64,000 nt of DNA from Reticulascus tulasneorum. Its lineage: Eukaryota; Ascomycota; Sordariomycetes; Glomerellales; Reticulascaceae. This document shows, in pieces, positions 48,004 through 59,600 of the stretch. The stretch is from the NCBI GenBank assembly GCA_001557505.1, contig LSAX01000005.1:2294001-2358000 (forward strand). Reading direction: 5' to 3'. The position numbers and the translations under genes were made by a program. Each line of letters starts with the position of its first letter. The stretch's first letter is position 1. The notes beneath the pieces were generated by a model. It saw only the letters and a list, made by a program, of their open reading frames with translations, was not told the DNA's origin and did no database searches.

Positions 48004-48976
48004 CTGAATGTACATACATCCATCTCTCTTACATGCGATCCCAGAGCAGGGGGCGGCACCCCGGCGGCAACTAAACTGTATGTACATATGTACATAGAAA
48101 TTAGGTCCAAATCATCGGCCGGTGGATCTCGATTGATTGCTTGTGGGCACAGTGTACGACCCGGGCTGTCCACAAGGAATGGATACTGTGCCGTGACTGT
48201 ACAGTACAGTACCATCCCCTTTTGCACCTCTCTCATTCAAGCACGAATAGCAGATTGCAGGTTCACAGACACGTCCCAGAGCATTTTACTGCATAATTAG
48301 TATCGGGGATGTAGCGCCTTCGCTGGCTGGCTGATGGAATCGAACCCTAGGACCATCCACCCACACCCACCCACACTCTCAGAGCGTTCCAAGATAACGT
48401 CTGGCTGGTTGGATGCTTACTCGGCTCGCCATTCGTCGTGGCGGGCGCCGTAGGCTCTGATGAAGGGCCAGCCTGATCGACCACCCACAGATGATGCTTT
48501 CCCTCAGAAACCAGAAAAGAAAGCCGCGGCGGCGAGTCACATGTGCGTTGGACGTTGCGGATGCAGCTAGACTCTAGTCGCATACCCAAAATCCCTAGTG
48601 TGGTCCCCTAATGGCGCCGTTCTTTGAACCCTTGGGGTTATTAGTAGGGGACCAATTTTCACTCTATTAGGAGGGCCCCGGCGGTGGGTTGTCGTCTCGT
48701 CTGATGCGCGACGAGGGGGAATGGGTTTGTCATTAGCGTCGTCGGCGTTTGCAAACTGTGTTGCAATAGCGCATGCCGGTACTTGGCTGGCGGTGACAAT
48801 GCGCTCGGAGCGGTGCCAAGGTACAAAGCACACAGTGTGTGGGAGCTTGCATACATACATACAACCTACATATGTACACATGGCTCATTTAGTGCCTCGA
48901 GGGTTTTCATTGTGCTGTCATGCCCTCAGAGGCCCGCCACAGAGGTGTCAAGCTTTGATGTGGATGTGGATGTGGA

Positions 48977-48997
48977 GGGGGGGGGGGGGGGGGGGGG
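48977..48997. repeat. Poly-G run (G21)
   Basis: Twenty-one consecutive G after GATGTGGATGTGGA on the + strand. The run is assembly-prone and any reading frame across it is unreliable. Confidence 0.9.
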
Positions 48998-50304
48998 TCC
49001 AATGTAATGCATGCATGCACGGGGATGGAGTACATACATACATTAGGTACATATCGCACACGACAATGACGTTTCATTCCTCGAAGAAGACGTATCACGC
49101 GTCGCTATCCGCTCTGCCCGGAAGAAACCATCACGGAATGATGGGGAGAAAGAGTCGGAGGGGAGGGATGGACGGATGGGATGCTTATGGGATGGGGAGG
49201 GAAGAACGGGGGGGCGTGAAGAAAGTACATATGTACGAATACAAGCAGTCTGTAGTCCGTAGGCAGGTTTCTAAAATGACCACCTGCGATCATCTCCCAT
49301 TTATTAGATCGAATGCTACCTGAATCACAGTGCGGTGATGAGACTTTGCGACAGGTATGTCGCTTTCTTATTTATTTACCTGAGTTCCGTCCATGCCTGC
49401 CCTGCCCCCAGCAAACAGGTAGATTGCGGCTGCTACTCAATACTCTTCTTTCTCGTACAGTGTTTTGTAATCTGTAGTGCCCACGAAGTTTCCTTTGCCG
49501 GGGCGTGACAGATGATGAGTCGGCCCTACGTTGCAACGTACATAGGTACTGCTCTCTGCATGGTGCATTTATCTCCACCGAAACATCTCTCAGGCCCCCG
49601 TACCATCATCATCCCATCGGCAGCATCAACATCGGTGGTGAAAAAAGTGGATGAGACAATGAACAAGCCGAGACTAATTAAAGGGTACATCGTAGACGTG
49701 CCAGTCGCTGAGGGTGGGCCCCCTTCCCCCCAGTGGGAAAAAGGGAAGGGAAAAAAATATATAAAAAATTACGGGCGGCCACTAAGCGTCAATGGATCCA
49801 GTAGTGTCTCCGGAGTGGAGAAAGCTCTCGCAACGCCCTGTGACACCCCTAGCGGGAAAACCTGGGCTAATACTACTATGCAGTACATGCTAGGTAGCGT
49901 CCATCTGTAGCAAATGCCCTGCCCGGCTCTGCCTTGTTGTGGTGTTGCCCTGCGAATTGAAATCTTGAACCCTGGGGGGCACCTAACTAGGTAACAGGTG
50001 GGCTCCACCAGCTACCTACAGTATGTACTATCCTTAGACCCTGCACAGTGGGAACAGCGCTGGCCCCTGCCGCCCTGCGTCGCCGGTACGGGTCTGCAAT
50101 TTCGTCCCACTCGCTTAAATGCAGCACAGACCAGTTCTAACCCAGCAACAGCAGGGAATAAGGCAACCTCGTCTCTTACCTTACGGCCACTGACCAGCCA
50201 GCAGCGAGCGCACCACTCAAACTTGACACCATCCAGTGACTTTACCTTGTACCACGTACTCACTCGTACTTTGTTGCGCGCACGCACTTCTGGCCTGAAC
50301 TGGG

Positions 50305-50420
50305 ACTGACTGACTGACAGTCAGACAGATAGACAGAGAGACTAACTGTGCCTGCCTGCCTGCTCTTGCCTGACTGACTGACCGACTGAACGTGCTGACC
50401 GGCTGACATGGGCTGTCTAG
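50305..50420. repeat. Degenerate CTGA/CTGC tetranucleotide tract
   Basis: Blocks of GACT/CTGA, CAGA and CTGC units follow one another in the PH gene upstream region. Confidence 0.7.
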
Positions 50421-50919
50421 CCGTCCGTTGATCTTGACTGGCGCCCTGACACTCTCGCCGCACACACGGTGCAGCCCAAATCAAAGGTAGATACCAGATG
50501 TACCAGATGTATGTACCATACATAGGTACATACAGAAGAGTGTACAGGTTACAGGCCCCAAACGAATTACAAAAAGAAAGAGGGCAAGGAAAACGTACCA
50601 GGCAAGGGCGTCTGTCTCATCAAGCCACCACTACTTCCTTCCCTCCACCCCCCCCAGGACGAAGACAATAAGTACCCCCAAGCTCCCAACTGCTCCCGTT
50701 CCTTTTCCTCTCCTCCCTCCTTCTTTCTCTCTTCCCACTACCATAGGTCAGCCACCAGATCAGGTTTCTTTTGGACCAAGAGATCAGTATACCCAACCGC
50801 ATTCACAGTACCTCTTTACTGTTTTCTGTTTTAAACCTTTTTCATTGTGATACCCAAATCTTCCCTTTCGAACTTTAGATACCCAATACCCCCTTTTTTC
50901 CAAAACCCCATTCTTCACC

Positions 50920-52646
50920 ATGGCCGACGTACAGAAGCCCGTTGAGACTACTCCAGTCGCCACCGAGCCCGTCCTAGAGACAAAGCCCGTCGAGGCTACT
51001 GAGGTTCCAGCCACAACCACCGAGACCCCCGCCGAGACTGCTGCCACTGAGACCCCGGCTGCTGCCCCCGTTGAGGAGCCAAAGAAGGAGGTCACCCCTC
51101 CTGAGGAGGGCCACCTCGAACATAAGGGCCTGAACTTCCCAAAGTAAGCTCGCTGTGCCGCCAGTGATTCCGACCTCGTTTGCTTATCCGTTATTTCTCA
51201 GGAACTTCATCTACTCCAAGCAGTTCTTCTGGTTCGGCTCTGACTCCGTCGAGCCAAAGAGTCTCGCCTCGTACCTCAAGGCTGAGAAGTCAACCGAGAC
51301 GGGTCACCATAATGCTTCCTGGGCATCTCACACCGGAAAGGGCCTCCTCTTCTTCGGAGACAAGTCCGCTCCCAACGGTGTCATCAACTTGGTAAGAATC
51401 GGTGCTCCCCAAAAGAAAATGGGACGCGTTTTTGGACTAACTCATAATTCCCTTAGGCCGATGCCACTGAGCCCGCCACCGACGGCGCCAACAAGTTCCA
51501 TTTCACCTCCAAGGGCCACAAGCACACGTTCAAGGCACCCACCGCCGCCGACCGCGATGCCTGGGTTGCTCAGTTGAAGAGCAAGATCACCGAAGCCAAG
51601 GAGCTCGCCGCCACCGTCACCGAGACCGAGGCTTACAAGTCGGCTCTCGAGACCTTCAAGCCCACTCCTCCAAAGAAGGAGGAGAAGGCCGTAGAGGCTC
51701 CCAAGGAGGAAACGCCTGTTGTACCCGCCGCTCCTGTCGTCGAGGAAACCCCCAAGGTCGAGGAGACCAAGGAGGAGAAGAAGGAGGAGCCCAAGCGACG
51801 ATCTGCTAGCCGCAAGCGAGGCAGCATTTTCGGTACTCTTCTCGGCAAGAAGGAGGAGAAGAAGGAGGAGAAGGCTGCTGAGGCCACTCCTGCGACTGAG
51901 ACTCCAGCCGAAGCCGCCCCCGTTGCTGAGCCCGTTGTACCGGAGCCGGTCACTGAGACTGCCCCTGTCACAGAAACCGCTCCCACCACCACTGAGACTG
52001 CTGCTGTCGAGGAGACGACCCCCGAGAGCCCCAAGGAGACCGCCAAGCCCGCCCCCAGCAAGCGAAACAGCATCTTCGGCTCTGTCTTCGGCAAGAAGGA
52101 GAAGAAGTCCCTCGAGGCCGAGTCTGCCCCTGTTGTCCCTGCCAAGGAGGCAGAGGTCTCCCCTACCACTGAGACTGCCCCGGTCATCCCCCCAGTAGAG
52201 GCCGTCACTCCTCTTGCAGTCGAGGTTGCCAGCCCCGCCACTGTCCCCACGGAGACGATCGATGCCACTCCCGCCACCAACGGCGAGTCCAAGAAGGAGG
52301 TAAAGAGCGAGAAGCGTAAATCGTCCTTGCCATTTGCTTTCGGCAGCAAGAAGGAGAAGGCTGTTGCGTCTGACGAGGAGGGCGAGAAGCCCGAGAAGAC
52401 CAGCCCCTTCTCCAAGCTCCGAGCCACCATCAAGGTATGTTTTAACCAATCATCTCGAGCATGACAACAAACTAACAATCAAAGCAGGGCCGAGGCAAAT
52501 CATCCAGCGACAAGCCAGCCGAGAAGATCGAGAAGACGGATGAGACCCCGGAGCCCGTCACCTCGGACGTCCCCAAGGCCGCTGAGGAGGAGATCAAGCC
52601 GGCACCCGTTGCACCGGTCACCCCCGCAGTGACTGCTGCCGCATAG
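50920..52646 (+). CDS. PH-domain protein of the Meu6 type
   Basis: Four exons, 50920-51143, 51202-51391, 51457-52434 and 52488-52646 (introns of 58, 65 and 53 bp), give 516 residues. Residues 1-65 are Glu/Thr/Pro/Ala-rich. A pleckstrin-homology-like domain follows (~75-195): LNFPKNFIYSKQFFWFGSD, WASHTGKGLLFFG, KFHFTSKGHKHTFKAPTAAD, RDAWVAQLKSKI, the last being the usual C-terminal helix. The rest is disordered with three copies of a basic motif (KRGSIFGTLLGKKEEKK, KRNSIFGSVFGKKEKK, KRKSSLPFAFGSKKEKA) in acidic linkers. This matches fungal proteins annotated as meiotic expression up-regulated protein 6; PH domains typically bind phosphoinositides. The biological role is not established. It converges on the histidine kinase gene. 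Confidence 0.82.
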
Positions 52647-52982
52647 AGTGCGAAAATGAGCTCACCGCTACCAAAGTTTCGGACTTGAACGACAAATGAT
52701 TATAAGAAAAAAAATCTCACGCAAAGGATGGAGAGAATTGGAGGAAGAGCATCGACTAACCGTCACCAAGCCCACGAAACATGGGAACTGGGTCGGGAAC
52801 TCGAACTTGCATTTCAAGATACCCCGTCAAGATTGGTTCAACTGATACCCTTTCCTTTTTTACACTACACGCATTCAGAAGGCCAGAATTGGGTGGCGGT
52901 TCGGAGCTGTCCTTTGGACTCCGGTTCACTTCCTGCCGCTCCCGATGTCCAACCCTCTTCATGTCTCGTGGTTTCCGCTCTC

Positions 52983-53001
52983 TTTTTTTTTTTTTTTTTT
53001 T
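52983..53001. repeat. Poly-T run (T19)
   Basis: Nineteen consecutive T on the + strand downstream of the PH gene. Confidence 0.9.
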
Positions 53002-53765
53002 GATTTCCGTACCGAGTCTGTGTTTCATGCTTTGATACCCAGTATACCCGTCGCTTGACAACATGAAAACCAAAGAAAACAACAGCAATTGCAACCAAAA
53101 AAAATGTCGGGATGGAGAAAATTCATAACCTCGAGTGGTGTCCGCGCCGGCTCTTGGTTTTGAGGGACTGAGGTTGGGTTGTTGGGGTCGGTTTTGTCAG
53201 AGTCACGTGTTGGAGATGCCATCGGAGTCGGAGATGTAGCGCTATCTGCACCCGCCACTAGGGCGGGTGTCGAGCGCCGGGCATGCACTTAATAGCTAAT
53301 ATAAACCTCTTGCGTGTTGAGAACCAACCTTGTTTAATGCCATATTGTGATTTCAGGGCCCATAAACATGTTTGCACAGAAGTCGGATTGTCTTGTTGAA
53401 TATAGGCATCCAAGTCATATTATGCGAGTGGGACATCTAAAGTAGTTTGTCATGTTGATTTCTTTCAGCTAACTCATCGCCTTCGAAAGAGAAAGGACCT
53501 GTGCCACTAGAAGCAGCTGAAAGGTAGCCTCCCACTAGCTCCATAGCCCCCCCGAGATCACAGAGTCTTCCTAGCAGCGATGTGATGATTACTCCGAACA
53601 GAATGTTGCCCCCCGAATCCGCAAAAGAGATCAACCGATTGCCACCCCCAATCCAACCCGTCTTTTTAAGATTGCCCATATCTCTTCTGAACGCCTTTCC
53701 CGGTAGATTCTTCCAGCCAAGCTATGCATGTTTATCGAAAGGGGACGAAACGAATGTGTGAGTGA

Positions 53766-53781
53766 GTGTGTGTGTGTGTGT
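53766..53781. repeat. (TG)n microsatellite
   Basis: Eight TG units next to GGTGGTGGTG, 200 bp beyond the histidine kinase stop. Confidence 0.85.
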
Positions 53782-53980
53782 TTGTGGTGGTGGTGCGTGG
53801 ATGATGTAAGAATACAGAATGGTGCGCCTTGCCTGGTCTAAAATATGTATGCGATGCGTGGTGGTCGCTTTCCGGATCGTTCTAATAATGATGATAAAAA
53901 GTCAAAAACCCCCCCTGATCTGGTGGTGCCCAGATAATCGTGATTCAGATGGGTATCAAATTGCGCGTGTGTACGTAAAC

Positions 53981-56900
53981 TCAAGCGCCGCCTATGGTAG
54001 ACATCATGCCATACTTGGCTAATAACTCCTCGATTTTGGGGATCAACTCCGGTATTCTAAATGGCTTGGAAATCACATCGTCCTGAGGGATCATTAGTTC
54101 GTCCGTTTCGTACAAGTGCGGAGTTCGCCCCAGAATAACTTACAATGCCAGCAGCTTTCGCGTTCTCGATTTGCTCCGGTCGCGCGTAGGCTGTGACTGC
54201 GATGATGGGCAAATGCCGCACAATAATACCTTCCCTTTCCAGCTGCCGGATGCGTCTCGCACATGTCATCCCGTCCATAACGGGCATCTCAAGGTCCATG
54301 AGGATGACGCTGATCTCGATGCCGCTCGTCTCCTGACCGATCCAGTACCGCGACTTCCTGATCGTATCGAGAGCTTCGCCGCCGTGGTTCGCGACGTAGG
54401 TATTATTGCCAATGTTTCGGAGCTGTTTCTGCAGGACCATTTGGTTCACAAGGTTGTCTTCGACAATTAGAACGTCGAGGGGCGGGGGGCCGCCGACATG
54501 GGGGTGCCTACGGTAACTGGCGCGGCGAGAGACTCTGGCGGGAGGTGGGGTCGACGATAAGGGCGACGACTTACCAGTCCGCGACGCCCTGGCGAGATTC
54601 GGCCCTGTGATGATATCGGAATCCGGGTGGGGAGCGTCCGACTTGCGGCACTTGACGTAGAAAGCGAAATTGCTGCCGACACCTTTCTCCGACGTAACGC
54701 CAATCTGGCCGCCTTGCAGCTCTGTCAGAATGCGCGAGATGAAGAGACCGAGGCCAGACCCGCCGTACTGGACGTGCGTACGTGGCGACGCCTGCGAAAA
54801 CCGCTGGAACAAGATCTTCTTTTCTTCTTCCCGCAAGCCAGGACCCGTGTCCTGAACCGAGAAGTGGAGGTTGTACTCATCGCCCGTGCCCCATTCCTTC
54901 TCGCTCGTGAGGTCCTTCAGGTCATCCCTTCGGCTGGGGAAGTAGAACAGGCCCGTCTCGGTGACCTCGGAGATATCCCTCGACGCGCTCATGCTGAGGA
55001 TGATCTGCCGCGTCTCGCGGCTCTGTGTGAACTTTATCGCATTCGTCATCAAGTTGATCAAGACTTGCTGTAGCCGCGACGGGTCCAGCTTGACCCAGTT
55101 AACGGCGTGATCGTGGTACGGTTGCTCGATCCGGAACTCCAGCTGGATTTCGTGGGTGTTCAGTTCTGATTCAAACATTTTCAGAACGTGCTGCACGATG
55201 GTGATGGGATGCGCTAGCACAGGCGCGACCAACAGTAACTGCGAGTCTAGCTTGGATAGCGTTAGGATATCGTCAACGATGCGCTTCTGGTGGCTGGCAC
55301 ATAGATTGATCGTGTTTGCCGCGTCGAAGCAGCCCTCCAACAGATGGGCGAGGTCCTTGGGATCGTTGTCGTGCTCTCGGAATTCCGTGATACTGTTGGC
55401 GATCTCGTCGGCACACTGCAGGATCGCGCTAAGGGGGTTGCGCATCTCGTGACTGGTGATGTCGATGAAGTTTTCCTGCTGCCGCTTCAACTCCACCGCC
55501 TCTTCCCGTCGCTGTTTCTGGAAGTCCTCGGCCCATTTCTGCGTCGAGATGTCGGTCATGCAGCCAAAGATACTCTTGACAGACCCGTCCTCTTTCTCGG
55601 GAAACGCACTCATGAGTACCCAGGTATCCATGGTGTGATCGCCATTCTGCTTGCTGCACTTGAAACGGAACTCATGGGTGATGGCAACCTTGTCGTGGAC
55701 GAGCTTCCTCCACACTTGCTCGACACCCAGGCGATCTTCGTCCCGCACGCTGTCGATCCAAGTGTTGACGCCGTCTTCGGATCGGGGGTGGCGGGAGATC
55801 TGCCACCACATGTCGTTCGCAAAGTTGATCAAGCCCTGTCCGTTGGCCATGAACATGCCGACGGGGGCAAATTCGGCCATGCGTGTGAATTTGTACTCGC
55901 TCTCCACCGCCTCTTGCGTCCGGAGGTAGAGCTGCATCGACAGCTCCTGGCGGTCCATCGCGGCGAGCCGAGCCGCCCTCTGGCCGCGTTTAATCTCTTC
56001 CTCAAAGAGCACGACCGATGCCATTGACGTCGCCATCTGCCGCGAGAGGAGATGTATGAAGAGTTGGTAATCGTCGTCGTAGGGACGGCGCGGATTGACT
56101 CCCATGACTATAAACCCGACCACGCTCTCGCCCGCGGTTGTTGGGTGGACGGGAAATACAACGAGCGTTTTGCACGGATCCCCAAACCCTCTCCATTCCA
56201 AGCCGTCTATCAACGAGAGTGGCAGGGTGCCGGCTTCCGTCGTCAGCACGATTGGTTCGCCGTGCATAGTTAGGGACTGCCGCATATAAGGGGCGAAGCC
56301 ATCGTCCGAGACTCGCAGATCGAGCGTCGGGACGGCCGCGTGGTGTCCTGGCGGGGCACCTAGTGAACCTTCCAAGGTGATGACGGGCGGATTAGATATG
56401 CTGCCGGAATGCATCGAGGATACCTCGCTATCGAGGTCCTCCCTAACAGAGTAGATTAAGGCAAAGGGCACGTCGACATCGTTGTACTCCAGACCGGCCT
56501 TGACTGCAGGCCAAAAGGCCCTGACATCCCTGGCTGCGGCTGTCTTCTCTCCGATTTCGCGTAACGTCAGCATTCTTCGCTCATTGATCTTCCGTCGTGT
56601 GTTTTCGAACGCGGGGTTGTACAGGCCAACGACTTGGCCGTCGCTGCCGACAAGCGGGACGATCGACCAGGAGAAGAATGTTTCTTCGAGGTACCCGTGG
56701 CGGTTGATGAACAGCTGGTTGTCGTTCTTCATGGTCGACTGTCCCGCATCCCAGGCCGCCTGGAGAGTCGACGAGATATCATCCCATATCTCGGCCCATA
56801 TCACCTTGTAGGGCATGCCCATCAGCATCGGGTGCTTTTTGCCGGCCAAATCGATGTAAGCCTCGTTATATATTGCCGTGTTTTCCGGGCCCCAGTACAT

Positions 56901-58490
56901 TGCAGCAGGATGTGGGCTTCCCATGACCAAATTCGCCATAGCTCGTAGATCGGCACCCCAGTCTTCGATCGGGCCGAGCGGCGTGGAAGCCCAGTCCACC
57001 GTGCGGGCAAAGAGAATGTGTTCGTTCAAGTCGGGGGTAACGTGTATACGGGTCCAGTCGAACGAGGGCTTGATTCCTTGGAACACTTGCTGCGTGAACT
57101 CGTCCGTGTGGTGCCTCTCGGTGTCCTCATCCATCAGGAGACCGTCCGCGGTCTGCAAGCTCTCGGACCGGCGCCGCTCGAGATCACCAAAGTAGTCGGA
57201 CTCGCTGATCATAGGCGTGCCAGGCTGAAATGATGGCGTCGGGCCCCTACTTCGCTGCTCCAACACTGCGGCTTCCTGCGCAAGCGGGCTCGGCGACGCT
57301 GGGGTCGTTGACACGGCGCTGCTGCTCCCGCTCACAAAGCGGAACCGCTTTCGCAAGGTGGAGCAGGTCCAAGTGATGCCACCGTACGAAACGGAGGGGA
57401 GGCACACGTCCAGTGACTCGTCGTCCTTGATAAAACTCGTGGCCCACGCCGTGAAGCGGGTAAACTCCTCCTTGACCTCGACCCGTTCGCCGTCGACAGT
57501 GAGCAGCTCTAACACTCTGGTCGAAGCTCGCAACGATGCGTTGGCGTACAGGATGTGGAGACCCGGCCGGCCAGGGTTGACGGAGCCGGCGATGTCTATT
57601 ATGAAGGTCGGGCGTTCATCCTGCTCGAGAAGTTCTATGACACCGACTCCGTTGAGCATCTGCAAGCTGGGCGGGAGAGTCCGGCTGTCGGGACTTCTAG
57701 TCGTCGTGGTCGCCGTCGCTGCCGCATCGATGGACGACCAGCTCCCGCTCCCGGGCGTGCTGCCGGTCCGCGGTGGGCCCCTGGCTGAGCTGACATTCCC
57801 TCTAGGTAGCCTGACGGTGTGGACCCCTTCCCCATCATCCCGCAAGCGGGCAAGCAAGGCGGCCGCTGCGTCCGAAGGCGGATATGGTGGGTGTCGGCCG
57901 CTCATGGATCTCGTGGAACTTGAGGCGAATAGAGTAGACGGTGCGCCGCCGTTCCTGGAAGCGGCGGGAGCAGCGAGAGCCTTGGGCCGGGCTCCTAGAT
58001 CGATATCACTTGAGGGGACTAAACGAGTGCGAGCCTTCTTGGAAGGCGACGAGCGTATGCCTGGTAGGAAGGCGGCCTCATCCGACGACCGCTTCGCCTG
58101 CACGATGCTGGGCCGCCTCGGGGTGGCGTCTGCGGCAGAAGAAGCAGCTGGCGGCGTTCGGTCTGTGTCCGTGGAAGCCGACGGGGAGGTGGAGGCGACG
58201 GCGGTCGAGGCGTCGCAATCAAGAGCTGCGGAAGTGGCCAGGGCGGACCGACCGTCACCAAACGTCCATCCTCCTAGGTGATGCGTGTCGTTTCTAGTGG
58301 TGGCACCCGAGGTTGCGAAGGCCAGTGAGCGAATCCCGTGGGCCAGAAGACCGGGCGAGGCAGGAGCCCCGAGTGGCGAAATCGTCGCAGGTGGTTGTCC
58401 AGACGCAATGGGCCGGCGAAGGACCTCGGACAGGGCTGTTGTGGCGGTGGGATGAGTAGACGGGGGATAAAGGTCGTCGCCAGACGGCAT
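53981..58490 (-). CDS. PAS-domain hybrid histidine kinase
   Basis: Exons 58490-54144 and 54082-53981 (61-bp intron) give 1482 residues. The first ~260 residues are disordered. A PAS-like region (~265-390), a second PAS (~480-630), a region that may be GAF-like (~650-830) and a third PAS (~865-985) precede the kinase core. The H-box is FIDITSHEMRNPLSAIL, with phospho-acceptor His1014. The ATPase has the N-box LINLMTNAIKF (~1143), G1 VQDTGPGL and GGSGLGLFISRIL. The receiver domain starts DVLIVEDN (~1337), with phospho-acceptor Asp1399 in ILMDLEMPVMDG. Its conserved Lys1455 (ISKPF) is in the 34-codon last exon. No membrane span is seen, so it is a soluble sensor feeding a Ypd1-type phosphorelay. 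The signal is unknown and I do not assign a fungal HHK group. Confidence 0.94.
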
Positions 58491-59105
58491 GAATGCGCCG
58501 AAGGGGGGTGTTTATAAGTGTTTGGGTATGTTTGCAAACGTGCTCCAGGAAGTTCGGGATGGGGGTGGAAAAAATTATCGTCTCGTGTCCCTTCTCCCCT
58601 GCCGGTCCTAGCGAGAACGGAGAGGTAGGAGGATGGAAGACGTGGAGCAGGCGGCAGAAGGCGACGAAGGTGCAGAGAGATGGGCTCGTGCCATTGAAAG
58701 GCTCTCCCTGGTGGCTGGGATTGCTGGTTCTTCGCTGGCCGGTCCGACCAGGGGGAACACAGACAGATAGACTCGAGAGGTACTCCGTACGTCGTATGGG
58801 GCGGCCGGGATCTCGAGGAGCCAGGTATTCGCAGTATATCCAACCTTGCTAGGTTAGGGTACGGTGGGTAGGTAGGTATGTATGTACGAAAGGGAAGGGG
58901 GAGGGACGAGAGAGTGGAGGGGATTGGAGGGAATGGCAGCTTGCTAGCTAGGCGTACGTTGGGGCGTCTGACGGGAGGATCGTGTAAATTACGGGGAATC
59001 GAAGCTTTGAAGCAAATACAAGGTCGTATTTGGCAAAGCTCGAACAAGCAGAGAAGGGTGGTTTCGAAAGGTTTGAGCTTTTGGGGTCTGCAATATGGAT
59101 GAGGA

Positions 59106-59123
59106 GGGGGGGGGGGGGGGGGG
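59106..59123. repeat. Poly-G run (G18)
   Basis: Eighteen consecutive G on the + strand, ~620 bp upstream of the histidine kinase start. Confidence 0.9.
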
Positions 59124-59403
59124 ATTTGGAGCCTGGCGTGGATGGATAGGTAGAATAAAAAGACTGGGGGGTGTGAGTACGACCCAGTCAGTAGGTAATA
59201 CTAAGGTAGTTAGCTCGGTTCTTTTGGCGAATGGATATGTAACTAAGCAGCAGCAACTAACAATAATAAGGCAGGAAAAGCCCAGTTGGTGCCTCATTTT
59301 GGTAGTGGCGCCAGGCTGAAAGTTCAACTACCTACCTTAGCACTGAGCAACTAACGAATGTCGAAGATACAGGTAGCGTAGCGAGCTGGAGTGGTAGGTT
59401 TTT

Positions 59404-59600
59404 GGGGGGGGGGGGGGGGGTGACGGGGGGGTTAGGGGCAGGCTAAGTTCGCTGGAGGGGGTACTCCCAGTGTCCCGAGTCCAGCACGCGGGGGGGTTGT
59501 GGGAGTACGTTTTGGGGAGGGGGGGGGTCATTCGGGAACGTTATGGTGGACCGGAGCGGCGGCGGGGGGACGGGGGGGTGTCGTGAACCACTAATAAAAA
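59404..59600 (+). repeat. G-tract cluster with quadruplex potential
   Basis: A G17 run (59404-59420) is followed within 180 bp by several more runs of 4-8 G separated by short loops. The pattern fits many overlapping G-quadruplex motifs on the + strand. Confidence 0.75.

Larger units (their letters stand above)
40732..50919. other. 10.2-kb gene-poor divergent region (F-box / PH gene)
   Basis: No conserved coding was found on either strand. The frames are short, overlap on both strands and often cross simple repeats. From 40732 to ~42700 the sequence is pyrimidine-rich in the minus sense and may be a long leader or promoter of the F-box gene. A GC-rich inverted element with CTTCCGG/CCGGAAG lies near 43660-43692. 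From 47.9 kb onwards there are microsatellites and many TACATA/TACCTA motifs, and 50305-50420 is a degenerate CTGA/CTGC tetranucleotide tract before the PH gene leader. Confidence 0.55.
52647..53980. other. Convergent intergenic region (PH gene / histidine kinase)
   Basis: 1.3 kb between two stops. It holds a T19 run (52983-53001) and a (TG)n tract (53766-53781). A minus-strand frame reading MASPTRDSDKTDPNNPTSVP near 53220 is open for about 65 codons but matches nothing known. Confidence 0.5.

Noticed and set aside
48721..49323. 200-codon + strand frame
   Set aside because: Runs through the G21 tract and other simple repeats; the translation is low-complexity and run length is unreliable.
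53025..53222. 65-codon minus-strand frame starting MASPTRDSDKTD
   Set aside because: Coding-like first half but no domain, ends in Cys-rich noise and lies in a convergent 3' region. Could be a small gene, but I cannot support it.
58274..59047. 257-codon minus-strand frame over the histidine kinase 5' end
   Set aside because: Overlaps the kinase coding start in another frame, and the translation is Pro/Arg-rich, typical of a GC-rich leader.
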